Below are positions 45,193-53,089 of a stretch of 64,000 nt of DNA, one piece after another. The notes under the pieces are model-generated. The model did no database searches. It had not been told where the DNA came from and worked only from the letters and a program-made list of their open reading frames with translations. Source of the stretch: Burkholderiales bacterium 67-32 (lineage in GTDB: Bacteria; Pseudomonadota; Gammaproteobacteria; Burkholderiales; Burkholderiaceae_B); the NCBI GenBank assembly GCA_001898625.1, contig MKUP01000010.1, positions 248,001 through 312,000 on the forward strand. Reading direction: 5' to 3'. Positions within the stretch are counted from its first letter, which is position 1. The number at the start of each line of letters is the position of its first letter. Made by a program: the position numbers and the translations under genes.

Positions 45193-45233
45193 GGCCGCGG
45201 CCCCACGGTCCCGGGGGCTGCGGTCTTTGTTGT
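45193..45233 (+). terminator. Rho-independent terminator of the RND operon
   Basis: A 12-bp stem (45193-45204 with 45214-45225, two G-U pairs) and 9-nt loop are followed by TTTGTTGT, 9 bp after the stop codon of the outer-membrane channel gene. Confidence 0.75.
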
Positions 45234-45349
45234 ACGGAACGCTTACATAGTCGAGATCCGCGCCCATCGCGGGCAGCCATGCCACGCCTACACTGGATCG
45301 ACGCGCCGCCCCGCGCGCCGGGGCCTTTCCCGCGCGAAAGGAGTCAGGC

Positions 45350-45805
45350 ATGAAGACGAAAACCAAGCATGGCGCCCTGGGGCTGGCCGCGCTCGCCCTG
45401 GGTACCGTTCTGTTCACGTCGGCGCACGCCGCTTCTGGCGTCGATGCCGCCTACCGTGACGAAATGGCCCGCTGCAACAGCGGCAAGTCCGGGGAAGACC
45501 CGGCGGCGTGCAAGCGGGAAGCCGGGGCGGCCTTGCAGGAGGCGCGCCGGGGAAACCTGCGTGGCGCCAGCGATTCCACCTATGAACGCAACCGTACCCA
45601 GCGCTGCAACGCCTTGCCGGAAGCCGACCGCGCGGCCTGCGTGGCGCGGGTGGACGGACGCGGGACGGTCAGCGGCAGCGTCGAAGGAGGAGGCGTGCTG
45701 CGGGAATACCGGGAAGTGGTGACGCCCGCGCCCAGCTCCCCGGCCATGCCCTCGGGTTCGCCCGGCCCCGCGATGCCCAGACCCGACGGACCGGGCATGC
45801 GCTGA
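45350..45805 (+). CDS. Secreted protein with two C-x(10-11)-C units, unknown function
   Basis: A 151-residue protein with a clear signal peptide (ending SAHAASG) and a good AAAGGAG ribosome site. The mature part has two related units, RCNSGKSGEDPAACKREA and RCNALPEADRAACVARV, each with an RCN start and AAC end that could form a disulfide. A Pro/Ser/Gly-rich tail follows. Similar small periplasmic proteins are frequent in Burkholderiales, but I know no function for them. Confidence 0.75.
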   Translation: MKTKTKHGALGLAALALGTVLFTSAHAASGVDAAYRDEMARCNSGKSGEDPAACKREAGAALQEARRGNLRGASDSTYERNRTQRCNALPEADRAACVARVDGRGTVSGSVEGGGVLREYREVVTPAPSSPAMPSGSPGPAMPRPDGPGMR

Positions 45806-45845
45806 CCCCTTCCGGGGCCCGTCCCCTTGATCTGCCGCGAAATTC

Positions 45846-45868
45846 CCCGGAAAGTGGCGTTTTCCGGG
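45846..45868. terminator. Hairpin between the secreted-protein gene and the response regulator
   Basis: A perfect 8-bp stem CCCGGAAA/TTTCCGGG with a 7-nt loop, 41 bp after the stop at 45805. No U tract follows. A TATAAA element at 45887-45892 may be the -10 of the next operon. Confidence 0.4.
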
Positions 45869-45927
45869 CGTCGCGGCGCGCCCCGTTATAAAATGCGCTG
45901 GCTTTACATCGATCTTTGGGGGGCCAG

Positions 45928-46650
45928 GTGCGCATCGCCATACTGGAAGACGATCCGGCACATGCCCGGATCATAGAAAAGACGCTGCTGCAGGCGGGGC
46001 ACGACTGCCATCTGTTCGAGGATGGCAGGGCGATGTTGCGCGACCTCCATCGCCAGAGCTATGACATGTTCGTGCTGGACTGGCACGTGCCGCACATCGA
46101 AGGCCCCGAGATCCTGGGCTGGATCCGCCGCAACCTGCCGCCGCACCTGCCGGTGCTGTTCGTCACCAGCCGCGACGAGGAACAGGATGTGGTCGACGGC
46201 CTGCAGGCGGGGGCCGACGACTACATGGCCAAACCCATCCGGCCCATCGAACTGCAGGCCCGTGTGGCCGCGCTGTTGCGCCGGGCCTATCCGGAGGCCT
46301 CGCGCCCGAGCCAGCCGGGCTTCGGCGCCTATACCTTCGATCTGCACCGCCGCGAGGCCCGGATCAAGGGCGAGCCGGTCGAACTCAAGCCCAAGGAATA
46401 CGAGCTGGCGCTGTACCTGTTCCGCAACCTGGGGCGGCTGCTGACGCACGAACACCTGCTCGAGGAATTGTGGGGCACGAGCGCCATCGATACCCGCACC
46501 GTGACCACGCACATGTCCCAGCTGCGCCGCAAGCTCGACCTGCGCCCCCATAACGGCGTGCGGCTGGTGCCGGTCTACGGCCTGGGCTACCGCTTCGAGA
46601 TACTGGCCGACCCGCCGGCGACAAAAGAATCCGACAACGACTCCCTATGA
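45928..46650 (+). CDS. OmpR/PhoB-family response regulator
   Basis: A 240-residue regulator. The receiver domain has the acidic pair (LEDD), the phosphoacceptor in FVLDWHVPHIEG, the Thr/Ser site (FVTSRDEE) and the Lys of MAKPIRP. The C-terminal winged helix (ELKPKEYELALYLFRNLGRLLTHEHLLEELWG, TVTTHMSQLRRKL, VYGLGYRFE) is complete. GTG at 45928 is the start, with a G-rich ribosome site 6 bp upstream. Its stop overlaps the FecR gene (ATGA), and the kinase is the third gene. Confidence 0.93.
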   Translation: MRIAILEDDPAHARIIEKTLLQAGHDCHLFEDGRAMLRDLHRQSYDMFVLDWHVPHIEGPEILGWIRRNLPPHLPVLFVTSRDEEQDVVDGLQAGADDYMAKPIRPIELQARVAALLRRAYPEASRPSQPGFGAYTFDLHRREARIKGEPVELKPKEYELALYLFRNLGRLLTHEHLLEELWGTSAIDTRTVTTHMSQLRRKLDLRPHNGVRLVPVYGLGYRFEILADPPATKESDNDSL

Positions 46651-48323
46651 AGAAAATACCCAGCATGGACGCCGGCATCCGGCTGTCCGCGTGGGCCATC
46701 GCCGCCGCCTGCGTGTTCGGCGCGGCGGCCGCCCATGCCCAGCAGGCCGAGCCGGTGCGCCATCTGGTGCGCGATGGCGACACGCTGTATGACCTCGCGC
46801 AAGCCTATCTCGAAGATCCCGGCCAATGGCAGGCCCTGTCCCGCGAGAACGGCAACCCCAATCCGCTCCGGCTCAAGCCCGGCTCCGTCATCGTGGTGCC
46901 CGACGAACTGCTGCGCAAGAAGCCTGGCGGCGCGCGCGTGGTGCACGTCTCGGGCGGCGTGCGCTATACGACGCGCAGCGGCTCGACGGGCGCGCTGGAG
47001 CGCGACATGCGGCTGATCGACGGCGATCGCCTGAGCACCGATGCCGGCGGCTTCGCCACGCTCGAGATGGCGGACGGCTCGGTGGTCCGCGTGGCGGGCG
47101 ATTCCGAACTGCGCCTGGAGCGCCTGAAATACAGCCTGACGAAGAAGCGCGCCGACACTTCGCTGACCCTGGACAAGGGCCGGGTCGAGTCGCGCGTCTC
47201 GCCGCAGCGGCCCACCGGCAGCCGCTTCCAGGTCGACACGCCGCTGATGGCCGCCGGCGTGCGCGGCACCGAATTCGGCGTCTCGATGCGCGAAGGCAGC
47301 GCGGCCACCAGCGACGTCCTGGAAGGGGAGGTCGAATTGCGCGTGGCGCGGTCGGGCTCCACTGCGCGGGTCGCGGCGGGCCTGGGCGGCGCGGTCGCCG
47401 CCGATGCGCCGACGGCCACGCTGACGCCGCTGCTGGCGGCGCCGGAGCTGTCCGGCGTCCAGGCCCTGCAACGGCGTCCCGTCATCGACCTGGCGTTCCC
47501 CGCGCTGGCCGGCGCGGCCTCCTACCGCGCCTTCATCTGGCCCGCCCATACCGCCGAACAGGTGGCTGGCAACCTCGTGACCGCCACGCCGCGCGTGCGC
47601 TTCGCCGGACTCGACGATGGCGACTACGTGGTGCGGATCAACGGCGTCGACGCGCAGGGCATCGAAGGCCGACCGGTCACCTGGCCGATCAAGCTCAAGG
47701 CCCGGCCCGAACCCCCGGTCACCATCGCCCCGCCCGACGGCGGCGTGGTGGAGCAGACCGAAGCCGTGCTCCGCTGGACGGGAGCGGAAGGCGCCATCGG
47801 CTATCGCCTGCAGGTGTCGCGCGATCAGGCCTTCGCCAGTCCCTTCGTCGACGAAAGCCGGCTGGCCACGGATTCTCATGCGGTGCGCGGGCTCGCCTCG
47901 GGCAACTATTTCTGGCGCGTGGGCACGGTCATCCAGGGCAAGGACGGCAAGCCGGACGCCGGGCCTTACAGCGACCCGCGCCGCTTCATGGTGCGCCTGC
48001 CGGTAGGCGGCAAGCTCGGCATGAGCCAGCAGGGCGACGAAGTCGTGCTGAGCTGGGACGGCGAGGACGGCCAGAATTATCTCGTCCAGGTCGCGCGCGA
48101 CACCGGCTTTGCCGGGATCGCCGCCGAGCGCCGCACCGCGGAGCGCAAATGGGCGCTCGAAGCCTTGCCCGCCGGCGAGTATTTCGTGCGCATCCAGGCG
48201 ACCGACGGCGATGGCTATGTGCGCGATTTCACGCGTCCGCAACGCTTCCGCGTCACCCGTACCGTCCGCAGCGGGGACGGCTCGCTGCATTCGGGTGACG
48301 GCCAGGAAATCCAGCTTCCCTAG
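46647..48323 (+). CDS. Periplasmic LysM-FecR-domain protein
   Basis: A 558-residue exported protein. The signal peptide ends AAAAHAQQAE. A LysM domain (about residues 35-85, HLVRDGDTLYDLAQAYLEDPGQWQALSRENGNPNPLRLKPGSVIVVP) would bind peptidoglycan. A FecR domain follows (about 100-220, with TDAGGFATLEMADGSVVRVAGDS and AAGVRGTEFGV), then several fibronectin-like repeats to the end. It has no membrane anchor and no FecI/FecA partner. It lies between its response regulator and CHASE2 kinase genes, so it may be the ligand-sensing partner of the kinase (inference). Confidence 0.87.
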   Translation: MKKIPSMDAGIRLSAWAIAAACVFGAAAAHAQQAEPVRHLVRDGDTLYDLAQAYLEDPGQWQALSRENGNPNPLRLKPGSVIVVPDELLRKKPGGARVVHVSGGVRYTTRSGSTGALERDMRLIDGDRLSTDAGGFATLEMADGSVVRVAGDSELRLERLKYSLTKKRADTSLTLDKGRVESRVSPQRPTGSRFQVDTPLMAAGVRGTEFGVSMREGSAATSDVLEGEVELRVARSGSTARVAAGLGGAVAADAPTATLTPLLAAPELSGVQALQRRPVIDLAFPALAGAASYRAFIWPAHTAEQVAGNLVTATPRVRFAGLDDGDYVVRINGVDAQGIEGRPVTWPIKLKARPEPPVTIAPPDGGVVEQTEAVLRWTGAEGAIGYRLQVSRDQAFASPFVDESRLATDSHAVRGLASGNYFWRVGTVIQGKDGKPDAGPYSDPRRFMVRLPVGGKLGMSQQGDEVVLSWDGEDGQNYLVQVARDTGFAGIAAERRTAERKWALEALPAGEYFVRIQATDGDGYVRDFTRPQRFRVTRTVRSGDGSLHSGDGQEIQLP

Positions 48324-48338
48324 GGCCGCCTCCCGCGC

Positions 48339-50699
48339 ATGGACCGCCAGGCCGCATCGCCAGCACCCGCCACGCGGCGCCCGGAACCCCGGCGGCCCCG
48401 GTTCGCGGTCCGCGGCGTCGCGGTCGTCGCGGGGCTGCTGCTGGCCGCCTTGCTGGCCTGGCAGAACGGCCTGGGCCGCCTGGACGCGGCCGTCTACGAC
48501 TTCTTCAGCAGGCTGGCGCCCGCCGCGCCCAGCCAGGACATCGTGGTGGTGGCCATCGACGAGGCCAGCCTGGCGAAGGTGGGTCGCTGGCCCTGGAGCC
48601 GCGACCAGCAGATCGACCTGATCGAGCGCATCGCCCAGCAGTCGCCCGCCGCGCTGGGCCTGGACCTGTTGTTGTCCGAGCCCTCGGCCGATCCGTCGGT
48701 GGACCTGCGCATGGCCGAGGCCATCCGCCGCAGCGGCAACGTCGTGCTGCCCGTGTTCACCGCCGAGGCGGGGGGCAGGGTACAGGCCATGCTGCCGGTG
48801 CCGCCGCTGGCGTCCGCGGCCCGGGCGCTGGGGCATGTCTCGGTCGAACCGGATGCCGATGGCGTGGTGCGCAGCGTCTTCCTGCGCGAAGGCACCCGGG
48901 ACCGTCAGTGGAACCACTTTGCGCTGGCGCTCCTGCAGGTTGCCGGCCAGCCGGTTGCCGATCCGCCGGGAAATCGGGCGCCGGCCGACCCGGAGGCCGC
49001 GCCGGGCGCATGGTGGCGGGACTTCTGGATGCACATCGACTATGCCGGGCCCGCCGGCACCTATCGCACCATTCCCGCCGCCCAGGTGCTGGCGGGCGAA
49101 CTGCCCGACGGCGCGCTGGACGGGCGCATCGTGCTGGTCGGATCCACGGCCGCGGGCCTGGGCGACGTCTATCCCACACCCTTGTCGGCGCGCCAGCGTT
49201 TCACGCCAGGGGTCGAGATCTCGGCCAACGTGATCGACAACCTGATGTCGGGCACGGCGCGCCGCATCGTCGAGCCGTGGACGGGCGCGCTGCTGACGGT
49301 GATGCTGGTGGCCGCGACCCTGCCGGCGCTGTGGCTGTTCGCGCCGGGCTGGGCGCTGGCGGCGTCGGTGGCGGGCATAGGCGTGGCGGCGGCCGCGAGC
49401 GGCGGCCTGTTGCTGGTCGAGGGTTCATGGTGGCCGCCTGGCGCGGCCGTGCTGGCCATCGCGGCCTTCTACCTGGGGTGGAACTGGCGGCGCCTGGAGC
49501 GCGCGGCCAGTTACCTCGTCGACGAACTGGGCCGGTTGAAGCGCCATGGGGCGGTACTGCCGCAGGATGCGGCGGCCCCCGCCGGCGACCTGATCGATCG
49601 GCGCATCCACGACCTGGCACGGGCCACGGGACGCCTGTTGGATGTGCAGGCCTTCATGTCGTCCGTGATAGAAAGCCTGCCCGAGGCGGCGCTGGCGGTG
49701 GGCGAGGATGGCCGTGTCCTGCTGGCGAACCGCGAAGCCGCCAGGCAGTTCGGCGCGGCCGCCGCCAAGGGCGCGGACATGGCCGGCCTGCTGGCGGGCT
49801 TCACGCTGGTGGGCGGCGGCCCGCTCAGCTGGCCCGCGGCGGTCGCGCCGGGGCATTTCGCCGAATGCCGCGACGCCGCCGGGCGGGCTTTCCTGTTCGA
49901 ATACGCGCGGTGCGCGGGAGAGGAGGGCGGCGAGACCGCCTGGATCGCCACCCTGGTGGACATCAATCCGCTGCGCGAGGCCGAGCGCAAGCGCGACCAG
50001 GCCCTGCGCTTCCTGTCCCACGACATCCGGTCACCGCAGGGCGCCATCCTGGCCTTGCTGGACCTGCACCGCAGCGACCCCGGCGAGCTGGCGCAGGACG
50101 AACTGCTGGACCGCATCCGGCGCTACGTGCTGCGCACGCAGTCCTTGGCGGAGTCCTTCGTCGAACTGGCGCGGCTGGCGACGGCGCCGGTCCGGGACGA
50201 GCCGGTCGAGGGCACGGACGTGGTCCTGGACGCCGCCGACGAGTGCTGGAGCCTGGCGCAGGCCAAGCACATCGTGCTCGACACCGACGTACCGGACGAC
50301 GGCGTGCCGCTGCGCGGCGACCGTTCGCAACTGACGCGCGCCCTGATCAACCTGATCGGCAACGCCATCAAGTACAGCCCGCCCCATACGCGCGTGGACT
50401 GCCGCCTGGTCCGCCAGGGCGAGCTGTGGTGCATCGCGGTGCGGGACCAGGGGCGGGGCATCGCCGCCGAGGACCAGGCCCGCCTGTTCCAGGAGTTCTC
50501 GCGCGTGGGCGGCACGGAAGACGGCGACGAGCCGGGTTTCGGGCTGGGCCTGGCCTTCGTCAAGGCCGTGGCCAACCGGCATGGCGGACGGATAGAGTGC
50601 GAGAGCGCGCCGGGGCAGGGCAGCGAATTCCGCCTGCTGCTGCCCGCCACGGTAAACAACGCTGAACCCCAGGCGGGGCCGCGCGACGGGAGCGCGTAG
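48339..50699 (+). CDS. CHASE2-domain sensor histidine kinase
   Basis: A 786-residue membrane kinase. One N-terminal helix (VAVVAGLLLAALLAW) leads to an extracytoplasmic CHASE2 domain (about 50-320; DIVVVAIDEASLAKVGRWPWSRDQQIDLIERI, DGRIVLVGSTAAGLGDVYPTPLS). Three helices (about 320-380) and a PAS-like part (about 435-535) follow. The phosphorylated His-561 is in RFLSHDIRSPQGAIL, then the ATPase boxes NLIGNAIKYSPPHT, DQGRGI and GFGLGLAFVKAV. It starts 15 bp after the LysM-FecR gene. Confidence 0.92.
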   Translation: MDRQAASPAPATRRPEPRRPRFAVRGVAVVAGLLLAALLAWQNGLGRLDAAVYDFFSRLAPAAPSQDIVVVAIDEASLAKVGRWPWSRDQQIDLIERIAQQSPAALGLDLLLSEPSADPSVDLRMAEAIRRSGNVVLPVFTAEAGGRVQAMLPVPPLASAARALGHVSVEPDADGVVRSVFLREGTRDRQWNHFALALLQVAGQPVADPPGNRAPADPEAAPGAWWRDFWMHIDYAGPAGTYRTIPAAQVLAGELPDGALDGRIVLVGSTAAGLGDVYPTPLSARQRFTPGVEISANVIDNLMSGTARRIVEPWTGALLTVMLVAATLPALWLFAPGWALAASVAGIGVAAAASGGLLLVEGSWWPPGAAVLAIAAFYLGWNWRRLERAASYLVDELGRLKRHGAVLPQDAAAPAGDLIDRRIHDLARATGRLLDVQAFMSSVIESLPEAALAVGEDGRVLLANREAARQFGAAAAKGADMAGLLAGFTLVGGGPLSWPAAVAPGHFAECRDAAGRAFLFEYARCAGEEGGETAWIATLVDINPLREAERKRDQALRFLSHDIRSPQGAILALLDLHRSDPGELAQDELLDRIRRYVLRTQSLAESFVELARLATAPVRDEPVEGTDVVLDAADECWSLAQAKHIVLDTDVPDDGVPLRGDRSQLTRALINLIGNAIKYSPPHTRVDCRLVRQGELWCIAVRDQGRGIAAEDQARLFQEFSRVGGTEDGDEPGFGLGLAFVKAVANRHGGRIECESAPGQGSEFRLLLPATVNNAEPQAGPRDGSA

Positions 50700-50731
50700 A
50701 CTGCGGGCTGTTTACGAGGTCAGTGGTACGA

Positions 50732-50926
50732 ATGACTGAACGGCTATTGGTGATACTCATCCTGTGCGCGGCCATGGCCGCGCCGTTCTGCCTGGTCTGG
50801 CTGAATGCGCGGGAGCTCCGGACGGATTTCATCGTGATCCAGCCGCCCCAGGCAGCGGCCTCGAAAGGGCCCCTGGCTGCAAGCGAGTGGTATGATGCGG
50901 CCCGGTCTTCCTGTTTGCAGTCGTAA
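50732..50926 (+). CDS. Possible small single-helix membrane protein
   Basis: A 64-codon frame whose start reads as one hydrophobic helix (RLLVILILCAAMAAPFCLVWL) followed by a short polar tail. It lies in the 300-bp space between the CHASE2 kinase and MFS genes. The ribosome site is weak (GAGG about 13 bp away). I do not recognise it, and it could be chance. Otherwise the space holds nothing I can name. Confidence 0.35.
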   Translation: MTERLLVILILCAAMAAPFCLVWLNARELRTDFIVIQPPQAAASKGPLAASEWYDAARSSCLQS

Positions 50927-50999
50927 GCGTTAACGTCATCCAACGCGCTGAACGCCGCGCCGGCCCGCCGGGTCCATGCGCGCCGCTTATCGACGTCCG

Positions 51000-52208
51000 A
51001 TGATGAACAACGCCACACCTTCCGTCTCCTCTCCCTCTTCCCACGAATCCGCGCTGCGCCTGCTGCCGCTGGTCGCCATCGTCTTTTCCGGCTTCCTGGC
51101 GGTCGGCCTGCCGTTGCCCGCGTTGCCGCTCTACGTCAACGGCGTGCTCGATTTCAGTCCGCTGGTGGTGGGCTGGATCATCGGCCTGCAGCCGCTGACC
51201 ACGATTCTTACCCGCAAGTTCGCCGGCACCTACGTCGACCGGCACGGCCCGCGCCAGTCCGTGATGATGGGTCTGCCCATGGCCGCGATGGCGGGCCTGC
51301 TCTACGTGGCCTCGGCGCTGATTCCGCATCCGTCGGCCGCGCTGGCGGTGCTGGTTGCCGGCCGCCTGCTGATGGGGCCGGCCGAGAGCCTGTTCCTGAC
51401 CGGCACCATGACCTGGGGCATAGGCAGGGTGGGGCCCCAGCGCACGGGCATCGTGATGTCCTGGCAGGGCATCGCCATGTTCGCGGCGCTGGGCCTGGGT
51501 GCCCCCCTGGGGGTATGGGTCATGCAGAACGTGGATTTCCTCGCGGTGGGGCTGGCCACGGTGGCCTTCCCGCTGGTTGGCTTGGCGATCGCCTCGCGCG
51601 TGCCGCCCGTGCCCGTGGCCGCTGGCGCCCGCAAGCAGGTGCCGTTCCTGCGCGTGATCGGCATGATCTGGCGGCAGGGCGGCGCGCTGTCGCTGGCCTC
51701 GGCTCCCTTCGCCGTGCTGACCGCCTTCGTCGTACTGTATTTCGCCAGCCGCGGGTGGGAAGGCGCGGGCCTGGCCCTGACCGGTTTCGCCGCCGGCTAC
51801 ATCCTGGTGCGGCTGTTTTTCGGCCGGCTGCCGGATCAGTTGGGCGGGCGCAAGGTCGCGGCGGTTTCGCTGGTGATCGAGGCGCTGGGCCAGTTCCTGT
51901 TGTGGATGGCGCCCAGCCCCGGTTTCGCGCTGGCCGGCGCGACCCTGACGGGCGTGGGGTTCTCGCTGGTGTTCCCGGCCATGGGTGTGGAAGCCATGCG
52001 CCGCGTGCCGCCCGAGAGCCGCGGTGTGGCCGTGGGCGGATTCCTGGCCTTCGTGGACATCACCTCGGGCGTGACCGGACCGCTGGCGGGCCTGCTGATC
52101 GGCGTCTACGGCTATCGAGCGGCCTTCCTGGCCGGCCTGGCCGCCTGCGTCCTATCCTTTGTCGTCATCGTGTTCGGCATGGGCAAGGAGCCGGAGCGGG
52201 GCGCCTGA
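51000..52208 (+). CDS. MFS transporter (YfcJ/YhhS-like)
   Basis: A protein of about 402 residues with twelve helices. GFLAVGLPLPALPLYVNGVLDFSPLVVGWIIGLQPLTTILTRKFAGTYVDRHGPRQSVMMG includes the conserved loop 2-3 motif of the YhhS/YfcJ efflux group. Two adjacent ATGs (51000 and 51003) are possible starts. No regulator is linked. Substrate is unknown. Confidence 0.85.
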   Translation: MMNNATPSVSSPSSHESALRLLPLVAIVFSGFLAVGLPLPALPLYVNGVLDFSPLVVGWIIGLQPLTTILTRKFAGTYVDRHGPRQSVMMGLPMAAMAGLLYVASALIPHPSAALAVLVAGRLLMGPAESLFLTGTMTWGIGRVGPQRTGIVMSWQGIAMFAALGLGAPLGVWVMQNVDFLAVGLATVAFPLVGLAIASRVPPVPVAAGARKQVPFLRVIGMIWRQGGALSLASAPFAVLTAFVVLYFASRGWEGAGLALTGFAAGYILVRLFFGRLPDQLGGRKVAAVSLVIEALGQFLLWMAPSPGFALAGATLTGVGFSLVFPAMGVEAMRRVPPESRGVAVGGFLAFVDITSGVTGPLAGLLIGVYGYRAAFLAGLAACVLSFVVIVFGMGKEPERGA

Positions 52209-52258
52209 ACCCACGACACGGATACAGGTTGGGCGCCGAACGTGAAAACGAACCGCTG

Positions 52259-52984
52259 TCATGGCTTCAGATCGATCTCCCAGCGTACCCAGTCGCCGCG
52301 ATAGGCAACGTTCGCGAAGTAGAGGATCATGCCGTCGCTCTGCTTGAATATCCTCGTTACCCGAGCAATGGGACTCCCGACAGGCACGCGCAGGAGACGC
52401 GCCGTTTCCGCGTCGGAAGTACCGATCGTCATGGTCTGGTGCGCGTCCTCCAGGTCCACCTTGGGCAGGCGAAGCAATGTGGGAATGACAGCGTTCGATC
52501 GGAACTCCACGGGCGCGAGTTCAAAGACGCTCTGCCGTAAATAAAGGGAGATGACGCTGTACGGCTCATCGCCCAGAAAGTGAACGCGTCGCATGTACAC
52601 ATATGCGCTGTCGAGGATCCCGGATTCCGCGGCAACCGGAGGAAGACGGCGAGACTCTTCGATGTTGAGAATCTCTGTCTTCGTCGATTCGTACATCTTC
52701 GCCAGGTCGCTGAGCGATGTGCGCAGATTCACTGTCTTTTCGGGAAGGACGTTTGGATTCACGAACGTGCCCTTGCCTCGTAGCGGGGTCAGCACTCCTT
52801 GTTGCGTCAATAGCTGCACCGCCTGGCGCGCGGTGAGACGCGCCACGTTGAATTCCGCGGCAAGCTGCTCAAGCGTGGGAACCGGCTCCCCAGCGCGCCA
52901 TACGCCTTGGCTAATTCTTTGCCGGATTGCATCCGCAACCTGGAGGTAAAGAGGAACAGGACTACGGTCGAAAGTGTTTGACAT
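52259..52984 (-). CDS. GntR-family (HutC/UTRA) transcriptional regulator
   Basis: A 241-residue repressor. The GntR winged helix (PLYLQVADAIRQRISQGVWRAGEPVPTLEQLAAEFNVARLTARQAVQLLTQQGVLTPLRGKGTFV) is followed by a UTRA effector domain ending PIARVTRIFKQSDGMILYFANVAYRGDWVRWEIDL. It is divergent from the GMC oxidoreductase operon. A 22-bp palindrome (52999-53020), 14 bp from its start, would serve both promoters. The effector is probably the substrate of the island. Confidence 0.92.
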   Translation of the reverse strand: MSNTFDRSPVPLYLQVADAIRQRISQGVWRAGEPVPTLEQLAAEFNVARLTARQAVQLLTQQGVLTPLRGKGTFVNPNVLPEKTVNLRTSLSDLAKMYESTKTEILNIEESRRLPPVAAESGILDSAYVYMRRVHFLGDEPYSVISLYLRQSVFELAPVEFRSNAVIPTLLRLPKVDLEDAHQTMTIGTSDAETARLLRVPVGSPIARVTRIFKQSDGMILYFANVAYRGDWVRWEIDLKP

Positions 52985-52998
52985 CTTTTCAAATCCAA

Positions 52999-53020
52999 AA
53001 GTATGATATTACATACTTTA
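52999..53020. promoter_or_regulatory. Operator for the GntR-controlled island
   Basis: Perfect 8-bp inverted repeat AAAGTATG-N6-CATACTTT in the divergent space between gntR and the GMC oxidoreductase gene. No second copy is seen in the window. Confidence 0.7.
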
Positions 53021-53089
53021 TGATGAAACGGTGGTGGCTGTACTGCAACCGCACAGCTTGTGTAGTTGACACCCACTGAGGAGAACAGC

